Below are positions 53,701 through 62,345 of a stretch of DNA of 64,000 nt, piece after piece. The notes below the pieces were generated by a model. The model ran no database searches. It saw only the letters and a program-made list of their open reading frames with translations, and was not told the origin of the DNA. Where the stretch lies: assembly GCF_014205015.1 (NCBI RefSeq), contig NZ_JACHMO010000001.1, positions 124,001-188,000 on the forward strand. Direction: 5' to 3'. The position numbers and the translations under genes are program-made. Every line of letters starts with the position of its first letter. The first letter of the stretch is position 1. Origin of the DNA: Saccharothrix ecbatanensis. Its GTDB lineage: Bacteria > Actinomycetota > Actinomycetes > Mycobacteriales > Pseudonocardiaceae.

Positions 53701-53927
53701 TGCCGATCATCGTGCGCATCGACGTCGAGTTGGCCAAGCGCAAGATGAGCGTCGGCGAGTTCGCGGAACGCGTCGGGCTCACGCCGTCGAACGTGGCCGT
53801 GCTGAAGAACGGCCGGGCCAAGGCCGTCCGCTTCAGCACGCTGGAAGCCATGTGCCGGGTGCTCGAATGCCAGCCCGGCGACCTGCTGGAGTGGGTCGAC
53901 GACGGCGACGAAGAAGGACAGCAGTGA
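53700..53927 (+). CDS. small Cro/CI-type (XRE) regulator
   Basis: A 75-residue helix-turn-helix protein (MPIIVRIDVELAKRKMSVGE, then FAERVGLTPSNVAVLKNGRA and MCRVLECQPGDLLEW), of the YozG type always seen with DUF2975. Its ATG shares one base with the DUF2975 stop (TGATG), and its own stop overlaps the ATPase GTG, so all are translated in sequence. It probably regulates this operon. Confidence 0.9.
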   Translation: MPIIVRIDVELAKRKMSVGEFAERVGLTPSNVAVLKNGRAKAVRFSTLEAMCRVLECQPGDLLEWVDDGDEEGQQ

Positions 53928-54856
53928 TCGAGGTGCGCGGCCTGACGAGACGCTACGGCGACGTCCTGGCCGTGGACGACCTGAGCTTCGACGTGGAACC
54001 GGGCAAGGTCACCGGGTTCCTCGGGCCGAACGGCGCCGGCAAGTCCACCAGCATGCGGATCATGCTCGGCCTCGACCGGCCCACCTCGGGGACGGCACTC
54101 GTGAACGGGCGTCCGTACGCGACGTTCACCGAACCGCTCCGGGAAGTCGGGGCGCTGCTCGACCCCGGCTCGGCACATCACGGCCGCACCGGACGCAGCC
54201 ACCTCCGCGTGGCCGCCAGGTCCAACGGCATCCCCGCACGTCGGGTGGACGAGGTGATCGAACGCGTCGGGCTCGACCGCGCGGCCCGGCGTCGGATCAA
54301 GGGCTACTCGCTGGGCATGCGGCAGCGTCTCGGGATCGCGGCGGCGCTGATCGGCGACCCTGGCGTGCTGCTGTTCGACGAGCCGATCAACGGGCTGGAC
54401 CTCGACGGCGTCCGGTGGATTCGCGGGCTGCTGCGCCAACTCGCCGACGAGGGACGCACCGTGCTGGTCTCCAGCCACCTGATGAGCGAGATGGAACAGG
54501 TCGCCGATCGCCTGGTCGTCATCGGTCGTGGCCGGTTGATCGCCGACGCCACGACGGAGCAGATCATGAGCGGGCTGGGGCACGTCCAGGTGCGGGTTCG
54601 CGGGCCGGAACCGGATCGGCTCCTCACGGCGCTCCGGGAGCACGGCTTCCAGGCTGAACGGGTCGACGCGCTCGAGGTGCAGGTCGAGGACAGCACCGCC
54701 GAGAAGGTGGGCGAGCTGGCCCATGCCCTGCACATCCCGCTGCACCACCTGTCCGAGGTGCGCCAGTCCCTTGAGGATGCCTACATGGAGTTGACCAACA
54801 ACAGCGTCGAGTACCACGGGCGTGAACTGGTGGGGACGACGGAGGTGGCGCGGTGA
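53924..54856 (+). CDS. ABC transporter ATP-binding protein
   Basis: A 310-residue ABC ATPase: Walker A GPNGAGKST, signature-like YSLGMRQRL (replacing LSGGQ, as in many DrrA/BcrA-type exporters), Walker B VLLFDEP followed by NGLDLDG, and switch SSHLMSEME. The C-terminal ~90 residues are a DUF4162-like tail (HVQVRVRGPEPDRLLTALRE). This type exports antibiotics or peptides with a separate permease, encoded next with a GTGA overlap. The GTG start is fixed by the overlap with the XRE stop. Confidence 0.92.
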   Translation: MIEVRGLTRRYGDVLAVDDLSFDVEPGKVTGFLGPNGAGKSTSMRIMLGLDRPTSGTALVNGRPYATFTEPLREVGALLDPGSAHHGRTGRSHLRVAARSNGIPARRVDEVIERVGLDRAARRRIKGYSLGMRQRLGIAAALIGDPGVLLFDEPINGLDLDGVRWIRGLLRQLADEGRTVLVSSHLMSEMEQVADRLVVIGRGRLIADATTEQIMSGLGHVQVRVRGPEPDRLLTALREHGFQAERVDALEVQVEDSTAEKVGELAHALHIPLHHLSEVRQSLEDAYMELTNNSVEYHGRELVGTTEVAR

Positions 54857-55638
54857 CGGCCGGGGTTGCTCCGGGGGTCTCCGTCGGCCGGGTGTTCGCC
54901 CGTTCGTGCGCCGCCGAGTGGACGCGACTGTGGACGGTCAAGGCGACGTGGTGGTTCCTGGCCGCGGCGGCCGTGACGATGGTCGGGGTCGGTGTCATCG
55001 CGGGCTTGGAGGCTGGTTCGGATCCCGTTCCGCCGCAGGGTGCGTCGGCGTGGCTGGCGGCGTCCGTGGCGGGTATGCCGGTGCAGTTCGCCCTGCTGGC
55101 GCTCACCCTGATCGCGGTGACGTCCGACTACTCGACCGGCGGGATCATCCCGGCCCTCCAGTGGACGCCTCGACGCAGCGTCTTCTTCCTCGCGCGCATG
55201 ACCGTGACGGTGGGAACGGTGACGAGTGTCGGCGTGCTGCTCGCGGTGGCGTCCACGTGCACGGCGTTCGTCGCGGCTCATCCGGTGCTCGACGTTCCGT
55301 TGGACGACGGGTTGGACGTGCTCGGCAATGTCGCTTTCGTCTTCGCGGCCGGGTCGGCGTTCGCGATCGGGCTCGGCTTCCTGCTGCGCAACATCGCCGG
55401 GGGCCTCGTCACGGCGTTCCTGCTGATGCTGGTGCTGCCGCTGATGCTGCCGAACTTCGGGTACGAGTGGATGTCCGCGGTCGCCGACCTCCTGCCCGGG
55501 TCGGGCGCGGCGTTCCTGCTGATCGGGGAGGTGCCGGGGATGACGCGGACGTCCTCGGTGGTCACCATGCTGTGCTGGGCGGGCGGCGCCCTCCTGTTCG
55601 GCTGGCTCCGCTTGGCACGCGACGACGCAAACCCCTGA
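54853..55638 (+). CDS. ABC-2 type transporter permease
   Basis: A 261-residue membrane protein with about six helices (WWFLAAAAVTMVGVGVIAGL; MPVQFALLALTLIAVTSD; MTVTVGTVTSVGVLLAVAST; VLGNVAFVFAAGSAFAIGLG; LVTAFLLMLVLPLMLP; SVVTMLCWAGGALLFGWLRL). The segment DYSTGGIIPALQWTPRR after helix 2 is typical of ABC-2 permeases. It is the last gene of the DUF2975-XRE-ABC operon and is followed by a large palindromic repeat. Confidence 0.88.
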   Translation: MTAGVAPGVSVGRVFARSCAAEWTRLWTVKATWWFLAAAAVTMVGVGVIAGLEAGSDPVPPQGASAWLAASVAGMPVQFALLALTLIAVTSDYSTGGIIPALQWTPRRSVFFLARMTVTVGTVTSVGVLLAVASTCTAFVAAHPVLDVPLDDGLDVLGNVAFVFAAGSAFAIGLGFLLRNIAGGLVTAFLLMLVLPLMLPNFGYEWMSAVADLLPGSGAAFLLIGEVPGMTRTSSVVTMLCWAGGALLFGWLRLARDDANP

Positions 55639-55645
55639 CCCAAAC

Positions 55646-55836
55646 CCCGTGAGTCCTACGTTCAGAACGCGTGAGTCGTACCTTCAGAACGACCGTGTCC
55701 TACGTTCAGAACGCCTGAATTCAACGCTCAGGACGGTGGGCGGCGTCCTGAACGTTGAACTCGGGGGTCCGGAACGTAGGACATGGTCGTTCTGAACGTA
55801 GGACTCACGCGACGCGAACGTAGGACTCGCGCGTTT
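55646..55836. repeat. large palindromic repeat cluster (GTGAGTCCTACGTTCAGAACG family)
   Basis: About 190 bp consist of a ~22-bp unit. Four plus-oriented copies (starting near 55648, 55670, 55692 and 55714) are followed, after GTGGGCGG, by inverted copies to about 55836. Outer copies read GTGAGTCCTACGTTCAGAACG; the innermost pair is GAATTCAACGCTCAGGACG and CGTCCTGAACGTTGAACTC. The whole can fold into one long hairpin. It lies after the ABC permease and could act as a terminator, but its multi-unit structure resembles a dispersed intergenic repeat element. Confidence 0.85.
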
Positions 55837-55982
55837 GTGAAAGCGAACGGTGGGGCTGTCGTGCGGCGGTGGAGGTTGGGGGAGAAAATTTTGGCTGCCG
55901 TGTCGATCCGCGGCTCCCACCGTTCGACCTAGGGGTGAGAGGGTCCGAGCGGGACCCGGACAGACCCAGGAGAGACTGAGCC

Positions 55983-56402
55983 ATGAAGTACATGCTGATC
56001 ATGCGTGCGACCGACGAGGCCTACAAGAACATGGGCGAGATCGACTTCAACGAGATGTTGGAGACGGTCGGCAAGTTCAACGACGAGCTGATCCGGGCCG
56101 GTGTGCTGGTCGCCGCGGAAGGCCTCGCCGAGGCGGAGGAAGGCGTGGTCGTCGACTACTCGTCCGAGCCGCCCGTGGTCACCGACGGCCCGTACGGCGA
56201 GACAAAAGAGCTGTTCAACGGGTTCTACATCCTCAACGTGACGTCGAAGGAAGAGGCCGTCGAGTGGGCGAAGCGGTCGCCGATCAGCGGTCCGGGCTTC
56301 AAGACCGAGATCCGCCGGGTCGCCTCGATCGACGAGTTCCCGCAGGACAACGAGTGGGTCCAGAAGGAGCGGGCCTGGCGCGAAGCCACCGGCCAGCTCT
56401 GA
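55983..56402 (+). CDS. YCII/DGPF-domain protein
   Basis: A 139-residue YCII-related protein (MKYMLIMRATDEAYKNMGEI; VVTDGPYGETKELFNGFYIL) with the DGPYGE motif. The ATG follows GGAGAGACTGA. It pairs with the ECF sigma factor 14 bp downstream and is a divergent paralogue of the 50874 gene. It probably takes part in signal perception for that sigma factor. Confidence 0.88.
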   Translation: MKYMLIMRATDEAYKNMGEIDFNEMLETVGKFNDELIRAGVLVAAEGLAEAEEGVVVDYSSEPPVVTDGPYGETKELFNGFYILNVTSKEEAVEWAKRSPISGPGFKTEIRRVASIDEFPQDNEWVQKERAWREATGQL

Positions 56403-56416
56403 GCGGACCGACCGGA

Positions 56417-57700
56417 ATGCCCGCACCCACCGATCGCGCCGCCCGTGACGCCGTCGCCGCCGTGTGGCGGATCGAGTCGGCACGGATCGTCGGCGCCCTC
56501 GCGCGGTACACCGGCGACTTCGCGCTGGCCGAGGACATCGCCCAGGAGGCGTTGGCCGAGGCACTCGTGAGCTGGCCGCGTGACGGCGCGCCACGCAACC
56601 CCGCCGGGTGGCTGCTCACCGTCGGGAAGCGCCGTGCGATCGACGTGTTCCGCCGGCATTCCGCCCTGGACGAGAAGTACGCCGTCCTCGCCCGTGACCT
56701 GGGTGAGGGCGGCGCCTTCTCGGGCAGCACGTCCGAGCAGGCCGAAGACGTGCTGTGGGACCCGGACCAGATCGACGACGACGTGCTCGCGCTGATGTTC
56801 ACCTCCTGCCACCCCGTGCTGTCACGGGAGGCGAGGGTGGCGCTGACGTTGCGCGTGGTCGGGGGTCTGACCAGCGACGAGATCGCCAAGGCGTTCCTCA
56901 TCCCGCCCGCCACCGTGCAGGCCCGGATCACCAGGGCCAAGAAGACGCTCGGTGCGGCGCGGGTGCCGTTCGAGGTGCCGCCGGCCGAGGAACGGCGCAA
57001 GCGGCTCGGCTCGGTGCTCAACGTGATCTACGTGATCTTCACCGAGGGGTCCACGGCGAGTTTCGGCGGTGACCTGATCCGGCTGGACCTGGCCAGCGAG
57101 GCACAGCGCCTGGCACGGGTGCTGGCGCGGCTGATGCCGGACGAGCCCGAGGTCCACGGCCTGCTGGCGTTGCTCGAACTGACCGCGGCCCGCTTCCCCG
57201 CCCGCACCGGGCCGGACGGCGAGCCCGTGCTGCTGGACCACCAGGACCGCCGCCGCTGGGACCGTGCCGCGATCCGCCGTGGACGGGCCGCCCTCGCCCG
57301 TGCGGAGCAGGTCGGCCGCGGTCTGGGCGCGTACGGCTTGCAGGCGGCCATCGCCGAGTGCCATGCCGTCGCACCGTCCGTCGAGGCGACGAACTGGGAC
57401 CGCGTCGTGCTCATCTACGAGGCGCTGGGTCGGCTCGCGCCGTCGCCGGTGGTCGACCTCAACCGGGCGGTGGCCGTGTCCATGGCGAAGGGACCGGCCG
57501 CCGCGCTGTCGATCGTGGACGACCTGGTGGCGGCGGAGACCCTGGCCCACTCGTACCTCCTGCCGAGCGTCCGCGGTGAACTCCTCATCCGCCTGGGACG
57601 TGCGGAGGAGGCGCGCACGGAGCTGGAACGCGCCGTGCGGCTGTGCGGCAACGAGCGTGAACGCCTGGTGCTGGAACGCAAACTCGCCGACCTCGCCTAG
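56417..57700 (+). CDS. ECF sigma factor, ECF42-like, with C-terminal extension
   Basis: A 427-residue ECF sigma factor, paralogous to the 51249 gene. Region 2 (FALAEDIAQEALAEALVSWP, GWLLTVGKRRAIDVFRR) and region 4 (VALTLRVVGGLTSDEIAKAF, TVQARITRAKKTL) are followed by the group's helical extension (LNVIYVIFTEGSTASFGG; PVVDLNRAVAVSMAKG). The ATG is chosen where the conserved N-terminus begins. It has no anti-sigma partner; the YCII gene upstream is the expected one. Confidence 0.9.
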   Translation: MPAPTDRAARDAVAAVWRIESARIVGALARYTGDFALAEDIAQEALAEALVSWPRDGAPRNPAGWLLTVGKRRAIDVFRRHSALDEKYAVLARDLGEGGAFSGSTSEQAEDVLWDPDQIDDDVLALMFTSCHPVLSREARVALTLRVVGGLTSDEIAKAFLIPPATVQARITRAKKTLGAARVPFEVPPAEERRKRLGSVLNVIYVIFTEGSTASFGGDLIRLDLASEAQRLARVLARLMPDEPEVHGLLALLELTAARFPARTGPDGEPVLLDHQDRRRWDRAAIRRGRAALARAEQVGRGLGAYGLQAAIAECHAVAPSVEATNWDRVVLIYEALGRLAPSPVVDLNRAVAVSMAKGPAAALSIVDDLVAAETLAHSYLLPSVRGELLIRLGRAEEARTELERAVRLCGNERERLVLERKLADLA

Positions 57701-57761
57701 ATCGTCATTTTCCCTATGTTGGAGAGCCGGGGGACCTTCCCCGGTGATCCGAGGGGGATTG

Positions 57762-59021
57762 ATGGGCGACACCGGAACGGCTCCGGAGGCGGCGGTCGGT
57801 CGTGGCAAGTGGCGCGACGCGGGGGAGTTGCTGGCCGACCGGCGGTTCCGGCGCTTCTTCCTGGGCTACGCCACATCGCTCATCGGGTCGTCCATGGCTC
57901 CGGTGGCGATGGCGTTCGCCGTGCTGGACACCGGCGCTTCGGCGACCGCCCTCGGCCTGGTGTTCACGGCGGGTGTCGTGCCGTCGATCGTGTTGCTGCT
58001 CGCGGGTGGGGTGCTCGCGGACCGGGTCTCGCGGCGGACCGTGATGGTGGTGGCGGACATCGTGTGCGCCGCCGCCCAGTTCGTGTTCGCCGCGCTCATC
58101 TTCACCGGCACGGCGGAGCTGTGGTCGATGATGCTGCTGGCGGCCGTGCGGGGTGGCGCGGCGGCGTTCTACCAGCCTGCCATGGCCGCCATGCCACCCG
58201 ATCTGGTCAAGCCGGACCGGTTGCAGCGGGCCAACTCGTTCCTCGCGCTGGCGAAGGCGATCCCCGACGTGGCGGGTCCTGCCGTCGCCGGTGTGCTGGT
58301 GGTGCTGGGCGGTTCCGGCGTGGTCCTCGTGGTGGACGGGGTGAGCTACCTGCTGAGCGCGGTGTTCCTGGCCGGTGTCCGGGTTCCGCGGCGGGTGGTG
58401 CCGGCTCGGGCGTCGGTCGTGCGCGACTTGCGGGAGGGCTGGACGGAGTTCCGTTCCCGTAGGTGGGTGTGGACCGGTGTCGTGCAGTTCGCGTTGTGGA
58501 ACATGGCCGTGGTGGCGCCGTTCATGGTGTTGGGGCCGGTGATCGCGCGCAATGAGCTGGGCGGTGCGTGGGCGTGGGGCACGATCGCGGCGGCGCAGGG
58601 TGCGGGGGCTGTTCTGGCGGGCGTCGTGCTGCTGCGGGTGCGGGTACGCCGACCGTTGGTGACCATCGTCGTGGTCCAGTTGAGCTGGGTGTTGCTGCTG
58701 GGCTTCCTGGCGTTGCGGCTCTCCCTGCCGGTGGTGGCCGTGGCGGCGTTCGCCGTGGGCATCGGCTCCGGCGTGTTCATCGCCCTCTGGCGCACCACCG
58801 AGCAGACCCTGATCCCGCGCGACGTGCTCTCACGGGTCACCTCCTACGAACTGCTCGGCGCGTACGCGCTGGGACCGGTGGGCCTCGCGGTAGTGGGCCC
58901 GGTCTCCGACGCGCTCGGCATCGCCCCGGTCCTCTGGTTCGGCGTCGCCTGGCAACTCCTCAGCAGCGCCGCCATCCTCCTACTCCCCGAAGTCCGCTCA
59001 ATCCGCCTCGACCGGTCCTGA
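57762..59021 (+). CDS. MFS transporter, DHA-type multidrug efflux family
   Basis: A 419-residue major facilitator with about 12 membrane helices and the cytoplasmic loop motif GGVLADRVSRRTVMVV. A further mark of the enterobactin-exporter-like subgroup is PDLVKPDRLQRANSFLALAK. The ATG follows GAGGGGG. It lies 61 bp after the sigma gene and 54 bp before the MmyB regulator on the same strand, and may be controlled by either. The substrate is unknown. Confidence 0.88.
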   Translation: MGDTGTAPEAAVGRGKWRDAGELLADRRFRRFFLGYATSLIGSSMAPVAMAFAVLDTGASATALGLVFTAGVVPSIVLLLAGGVLADRVSRRTVMVVADIVCAAAQFVFAALIFTGTAELWSMMLLAAVRGGAAAFYQPAMAAMPPDLVKPDRLQRANSFLALAKAIPDVAGPAVAGVLVVLGGSGVVLVVDGVSYLLSAVFLAGVRVPRRVVPARASVVRDLREGWTEFRSRRWVWTGVVQFALWNMAVVAPFMVLGPVIARNELGGAWAWGTIAAAQGAGAVLAGVVLLRVRVRRPLVTIVVVQLSWVLLLGFLALRLSLPVVAVAAFAVGIGSGVFIALWRTTEQTLIPRDVLSRVTSYELLGAYALGPVGLAVVGPVSDALGIAPVLWFGVAWQLLSSAAILLLPEVRSIRLDRS

Positions 59022-59075
59022 CGTCCTGGGTGACACCCGCAGGGTGTGGCTAGGGCGGCGGGGGTGGTTGAGACT

Positions 59076-59972
59076 ATGGCCATGGACGCGAAACGCCGGC
59101 TCGGGGAGTTCCTGCAGGCCCGTCGTTCGCAGTTGCGGCCGGAGGACGTGGGGCTGGTCGACCACGGTGATCGGCGGCGGGTGGCCGGGTTGCGGCGGGA
59201 GGAGTTGGCGATGTTGGCCGGCGTGAGTGCCTCCTACTACTCCCGGTTGGAGCAGGGGCAGTCGTCGAACGCGTCCAGCGAGGTGTTGGACGCGGTGGCT
59301 CGGGCGTTGCGGTTGGACGAGGCTGAACGTCGTCACCTGCACGAACTGGCGGCGGGAAGTCGGCGGAAGCCGGTTGGACGGCGGCCGGCGGTCGAGCGGG
59401 TGACGCCTGCCGTCCGGCAGCTGTTGGCGATGATCGGCGACGCGCCCGCACTGGTGCTGGGACGTCGTAGCGATGTGTTGGCGTGGAACAGCGCCGGCCA
59501 CGCCCTGTTCGCCGGACACCTCGACCCGGCCGCACCGGACCAGCCCGAGCAGCGGCCGAACATGGCGCGGCTGGTGTTCCTGGACGAGCACACCCGCGAG
59601 CTGTACGCCGACTGGCCGACCAAGGCGAGGGCCGTGGTCGGGGCGTTGCGGCTGGCGTCCGGGCAACACGTGGACGATCCCGCGCTGGCTTCGCTGGTCG
59701 GCGATCTGTCCGTGCGGAGCCGGGAATTCGCGTCCCTGTGGGCCGACCACCGCGTCAAGTCAAGCGGTGACGCGGTGTACGAGATGCGGCACCCGCTGGT
59801 CGGCTCGCTCACCGTCACGCAGCAGAGCCTGCGTACCGAGAATGACCAGCACATCGTCGTCGGAACCACCGTGGTCGGGTCGCCCTCGCACGCGGCCATG
59901 ACCCTGCTCGCGCACAGTCTCGATCCACAGCGGACTGCCGAGCCGGCGCGCGAACCATCGTCGCGCGAATAG
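59076..59972 (+). CDS. XRE-family regulator with MmyB-like ligand-binding domain
   Basis: A 298-residue regulator. The N-terminal helix-turn-helix (~10-80: LGEFLQARRSQLRPEDVGLV, RRVAGLRREELAMLAGVSAS, YYSRLEQG) is followed by the PAS-like MmyB domain (~105-280: VLAWNSAGHALFAG, NMARLVFLDEHTRELYADWP, LVGDLSVRSREFASLWADH). MmyB members bind fatty-acid-like ligands and often control short-chain oxidoreductases or efflux. An in-frame ATG also lies six bases downstream. It is the intact relative of the pseudogene at 5915-6286. Confidence 0.92.
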   Translation: MAMDAKRRLGEFLQARRSQLRPEDVGLVDHGDRRRVAGLRREELAMLAGVSASYYSRLEQGQSSNASSEVLDAVARALRLDEAERRHLHELAAGSRRKPVGRRPAVERVTPAVRQLLAMIGDAPALVLGRRSDVLAWNSAGHALFAGHLDPAAPDQPEQRPNMARLVFLDEHTRELYADWPTKARAVVGALRLASGQHVDDPALASLVGDLSVRSREFASLWADHRVKSSGDAVYEMRHPLVGSLTVTQQSLRTENDQHIVVGTTVVGSPSHAAMTLLAHSLDPQRTAEPAREPSSRE

Positions 59973-60064
59973 CGGTTCCAACGCTTTTCTGAATAACGAC
60001 CTGACCCACCTTGCGTGGGGCGGACGGTCGTGCGCGCCCGAAAACACATGAGAATGGGAAAAGA

Positions 60065-61057
60065 ATGCGCAGAAAGGCCATCATCACCGTGATCCTGACC
60101 GCCGGAATGGCAGTCACGCTCGCCGCCGCACCAGCGTCGGCCGTCGGCGCGGGTCCGCAGGCCGCGATGACGCAGTCGCGGCCGGTCGAGGCCACTCACG
60201 TGGTGCGATCGCGGATCGCGAACCACTTCGACGTGCTGGCAGGGCAGCTGCCGGAGAACGTCGCCCTCGCACCGGACGGCACGGCTTACGTCACGTTCGC
60301 GGGGGCACGCCAGGTCGCCGCGGTCATCCCCGGCGGCGCCACCCGGATCCTCGCCACCCTGCCCGCACCGGCCGACGGCGGCGTGAACACCCCGGTGTTG
60401 AAGTTCGCCCTCACCACGGGGATCGTGCGCACCGCCGACGGGACGCTGTACTTCCTCTACGCCAGCGGTGACGCCGGGTCCACCGGGCTTTACCGGCTCC
60501 GTCCCGGCGGCGCACCGCAGCGCATCGCCGCGTTGCCCGCAGACGGCCTGCCCAACGGGCTCGCCCTCGACGAGCGCACGGGAACGTTCTACGTCACCGA
60601 TTCCGTGCTCGGCACGATCATGACCGTGCCGCTGCGCGGTGGCACGGCGGCGGTCTGGTCATCGGCGCCGGAACTCGCGGCCACCGGTTTCCTCGGCGCC
60701 AACGGCGTGCAGGTGCGCCACGGCGCGGTGTGGGCCACGAACCTGGACCAGGGCACCCTGCTGCGCATCCCGGCGCGGCACGGACGTCCCGGCCGGGTCG
60801 AGGTCCGCGCCACCGGTCTCGTCGGCATCGACGACTTCGCCTTCTTCGGTGACGACGTGCTGGCCGCGCTCAACGGGCCGAACCAGGTGGCGCGCATCGC
60901 CCCCGACGGCACCTCCACCACGCTGCTCGACGCCGCCGACGGCTTGCAGAACCCCACGTCGGTGGCCGTGCGCGACAACACCGCGTACGTGTTCAGCGCC
61001 GCCTACACCACCGCCACCGACCCGAACCTGTTGCTGGCAAAGCTGTCCTGCCGTTAA
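60065..61057 (+). CDS. secreted ScyD/ScyE-like beta-propeller protein
   Basis: A 330-residue exported protein. The ATG follows GGGAAAAG and starts a signal peptide ending at ASAVGAG. The mature part is a six-bladed propeller-like repeat protein (LPENVALAPDGTAYVTFAGA; LPNGLALDERTGTFYVTDSV; FLGANGVQVRHGAVWATNLD), in the SMP-30/NHL-like group annotated as ScyD/ScyE family in actinomycetes. It may bind metals and act as a lactonase, but no activity can be assigned. A hairpin follows. Confidence 0.8.
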   Translation: MRRKAIITVILTAGMAVTLAAAPASAVGAGPQAAMTQSRPVEATHVVRSRIANHFDVLAGQLPENVALAPDGTAYVTFAGARQVAAVIPGGATRILATLPAPADGGVNTPVLKFALTTGIVRTADGTLYFLYASGDAGSTGLYRLRPGGAPQRIAALPADGLPNGLALDERTGTFYVTDSVLGTIMTVPLRGGTAAVWSSAPELAATGFLGANGVQVRHGAVWATNLDQGTLLRIPARHGRPGRVEVRATGLVGIDDFAFFGDDVLAALNGPNQVARIAPDGTSTTLLDAADGLQNPTSVAVRDNTAYVFSAAYTTATDPNLLLAKLSCR

Positions 61058-61072
61058 CCGGTCATAGGGATC

Positions 61073-61101
61073 CCGGCCCGGACGACACCCGTCCGGGCCG
61101 G
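61073..61101 (+). terminator. hairpin terminator after the ScyD/ScyE-like gene
   Basis: CCGGCCCGGACG (61073-61084) and CGTCCGGGCCGG (61090-61101) form a perfect 12-bp stem. Confidence 0.75.
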
Positions 61102-61185
61102 CGTCCTCGGCGGGTGGTGCTGGATCGATTCGACCGTAGCCCCGGCCGGGTCCGGACGGCGTCTGCCGGACAGCGCAACGAAGTC

Positions 61186-61229
61186 GTGCCCCCTGCGGCA
61201 CCGCGGGGACGGTGGCCGTCAGGGGGCAC
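61186..61229 (-). terminator. hairpin terminator of the GH11 xylanase gene
   Basis: GTGCCCCCTG (61186-61195) and CAGGGGGCAC (61220-61229) form a 10-bp stem around a partly paired loop, about 60 bp beyond the xylanase stop in its direction of transcription. Confidence 0.6.
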
Positions 61230-61289
61230 GAGCCGTGTCACCACGGCATTCCGGTGTGTCCTCCGGAGGTCAGATCGGATCGGGTCGGA

Positions 61290-62240
61290 TCAGCCGGCGG
61301 CGCAGGACACGGACGGCCAGTTCCAGTTGCCGTTCGCCTGGATCGTCACACCCCAGTTGTTCCCGCTGCCGTTGGGTTTCGCGGTCAGCACCTGCGCGCT
61401 CGGGTAGCTCGCGCTGACGTTCCAGGTGGCGAGGACCTTCGCCGGCGACGGCACGTTCATCGTCACCGTCCAGTTGCTCGAACCGCTGACCGCGACGTTG
61501 AGGTTGTACCGGTCGCTCCACCGGTCACCGGCGGAAAGGGTCGCGGTGCAGCCGCCGCCACCGGTGGGAGGCGGCGTGGTCGTGGTGCCGCCGACCGTGA
61601 TGTTGGAATTGCCGCTGCTCTGGTAACCCTCGGTCGCCATGATCATGTAATCGTGCGAGCCGAGGTTCATCCCATTACGGGCCCACGCGTCGAAGTGGTT
61701 TCCGGACGTGATGGTGCCGCCCGTCCGCTTCGACTGCCGAACGCTCCAGTACTGGTCGAAAGTCCGGGTGCCCTCGATGGAAGGCTGGTTCACCCGCGTC
61801 GTCTTGTAGATGTCGTACGTGCCGCCGTCCGAGGTGACCGTGCCCTTGTAAGTCCCGGTAGGCCGGTAAGTGCCCCAGTTGTCGACGATGTAGTACTCGA
61901 CGAGCGGGCCCCTGGTCCAGCCGTAAAGGGTGAGGTACGCGTTCCCGGACGGGTTGAAGCTGCCCGAGTAGCTCACCGCCCGCCGTCCGCCGGTGCTCCA
62001 GCCCTTGCCCGCGACGAAGTTGCCGGTGTTGCGCCACGAGGTGCTGTAGTTGCCGCCGGAACCCAGCTCCATCGAGACGGTGCCGGAGCTGTCGGTCCAG
62101 AACGAGTAGAAGTAGCCGTTGTTGGTGCCGGTTTGGTTGGAGGTCACCGCGGCGTAGGCGTTGGGCGCTCCGAATACGACGAGCATGAATGTGATCGCCA
62201 TCAGCGGGATCATTCTCCCGCGTCTGATGTTGACCGACAT
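61290..62240 (-). CDS. secreted GH11 endo-xylanase with CBM2
   Basis: A 316-residue secreted endo-beta-1,4-xylanase. The ATG follows GGAAGGAA; the signal peptide runs to about residue 30 (GAPNAYA). The GH11 jelly-roll (~32-215) has the nucleophile Glu115 ([11 protein letters not shown]) and the acid/base Glu204 (ATEGYQSSG). A Thr/Pro/Gly linker leads to a CBM2 (~225-316; [38 protein letters not shown]) that anchors it to plant fibre. A CGAAACTTGT element 94 bp upstream is shared with the GH10 xylanase promoter, suggesting joint induction by xylan. CBM2 also links it to the CotH gene just upstream on the same strand. Confidence 0.94.
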   Translation of the reverse strand: MSVNIRRGRMIPLMAITFMLVVFGAPNAYAAVTSNQTGTNNGYFYSFWTDSSGTVSMELGSGGNYSTSWRNTGNFVAGKGWSTGGRRAVSYSGSFNPSGNAYLTLYGWTRGPLVEYYIVDNWGTYRPTGTYKGTVTSDGGTYDIYKTTRVNQPSIEGTRTFDQYWSVRQSKRTGGTITSGNHFDAWARNGMNLGSHDYMIMATEGYQSSGNSNITVGGTTTTPPPTGGGGCTATLSAGDRWSDRYNLNVAVSGSSNWTVTMNVPSPAKVLATWNVSASYPSAQVLTAKPNGSGNNWGVTIQANGNWNWPSVSCAAG

Positions 62241-62333
62241 CGGCGAGTTCCTTCCGGTGCAGGGGTTTTGCCGCACGTGCGCTATCGACGTGAAATAGAA
62301 TCAAGCCGGTCGCCGGAACATGTCAACAGTTTG

Positions 62334-62345
62334 CGAAACTTGTCG
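62334..62345. promoter_or_regulatory. CGAAACTTGTCG element upstream of the GH11 xylanase gene
   Basis: The 12-mer lies between the CotH stop and the xylanase start. Its first 10 bases (CGAAACTTGT) recur exactly at 42515-42524 in the GH10 promoter region. Confidence 0.55.
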
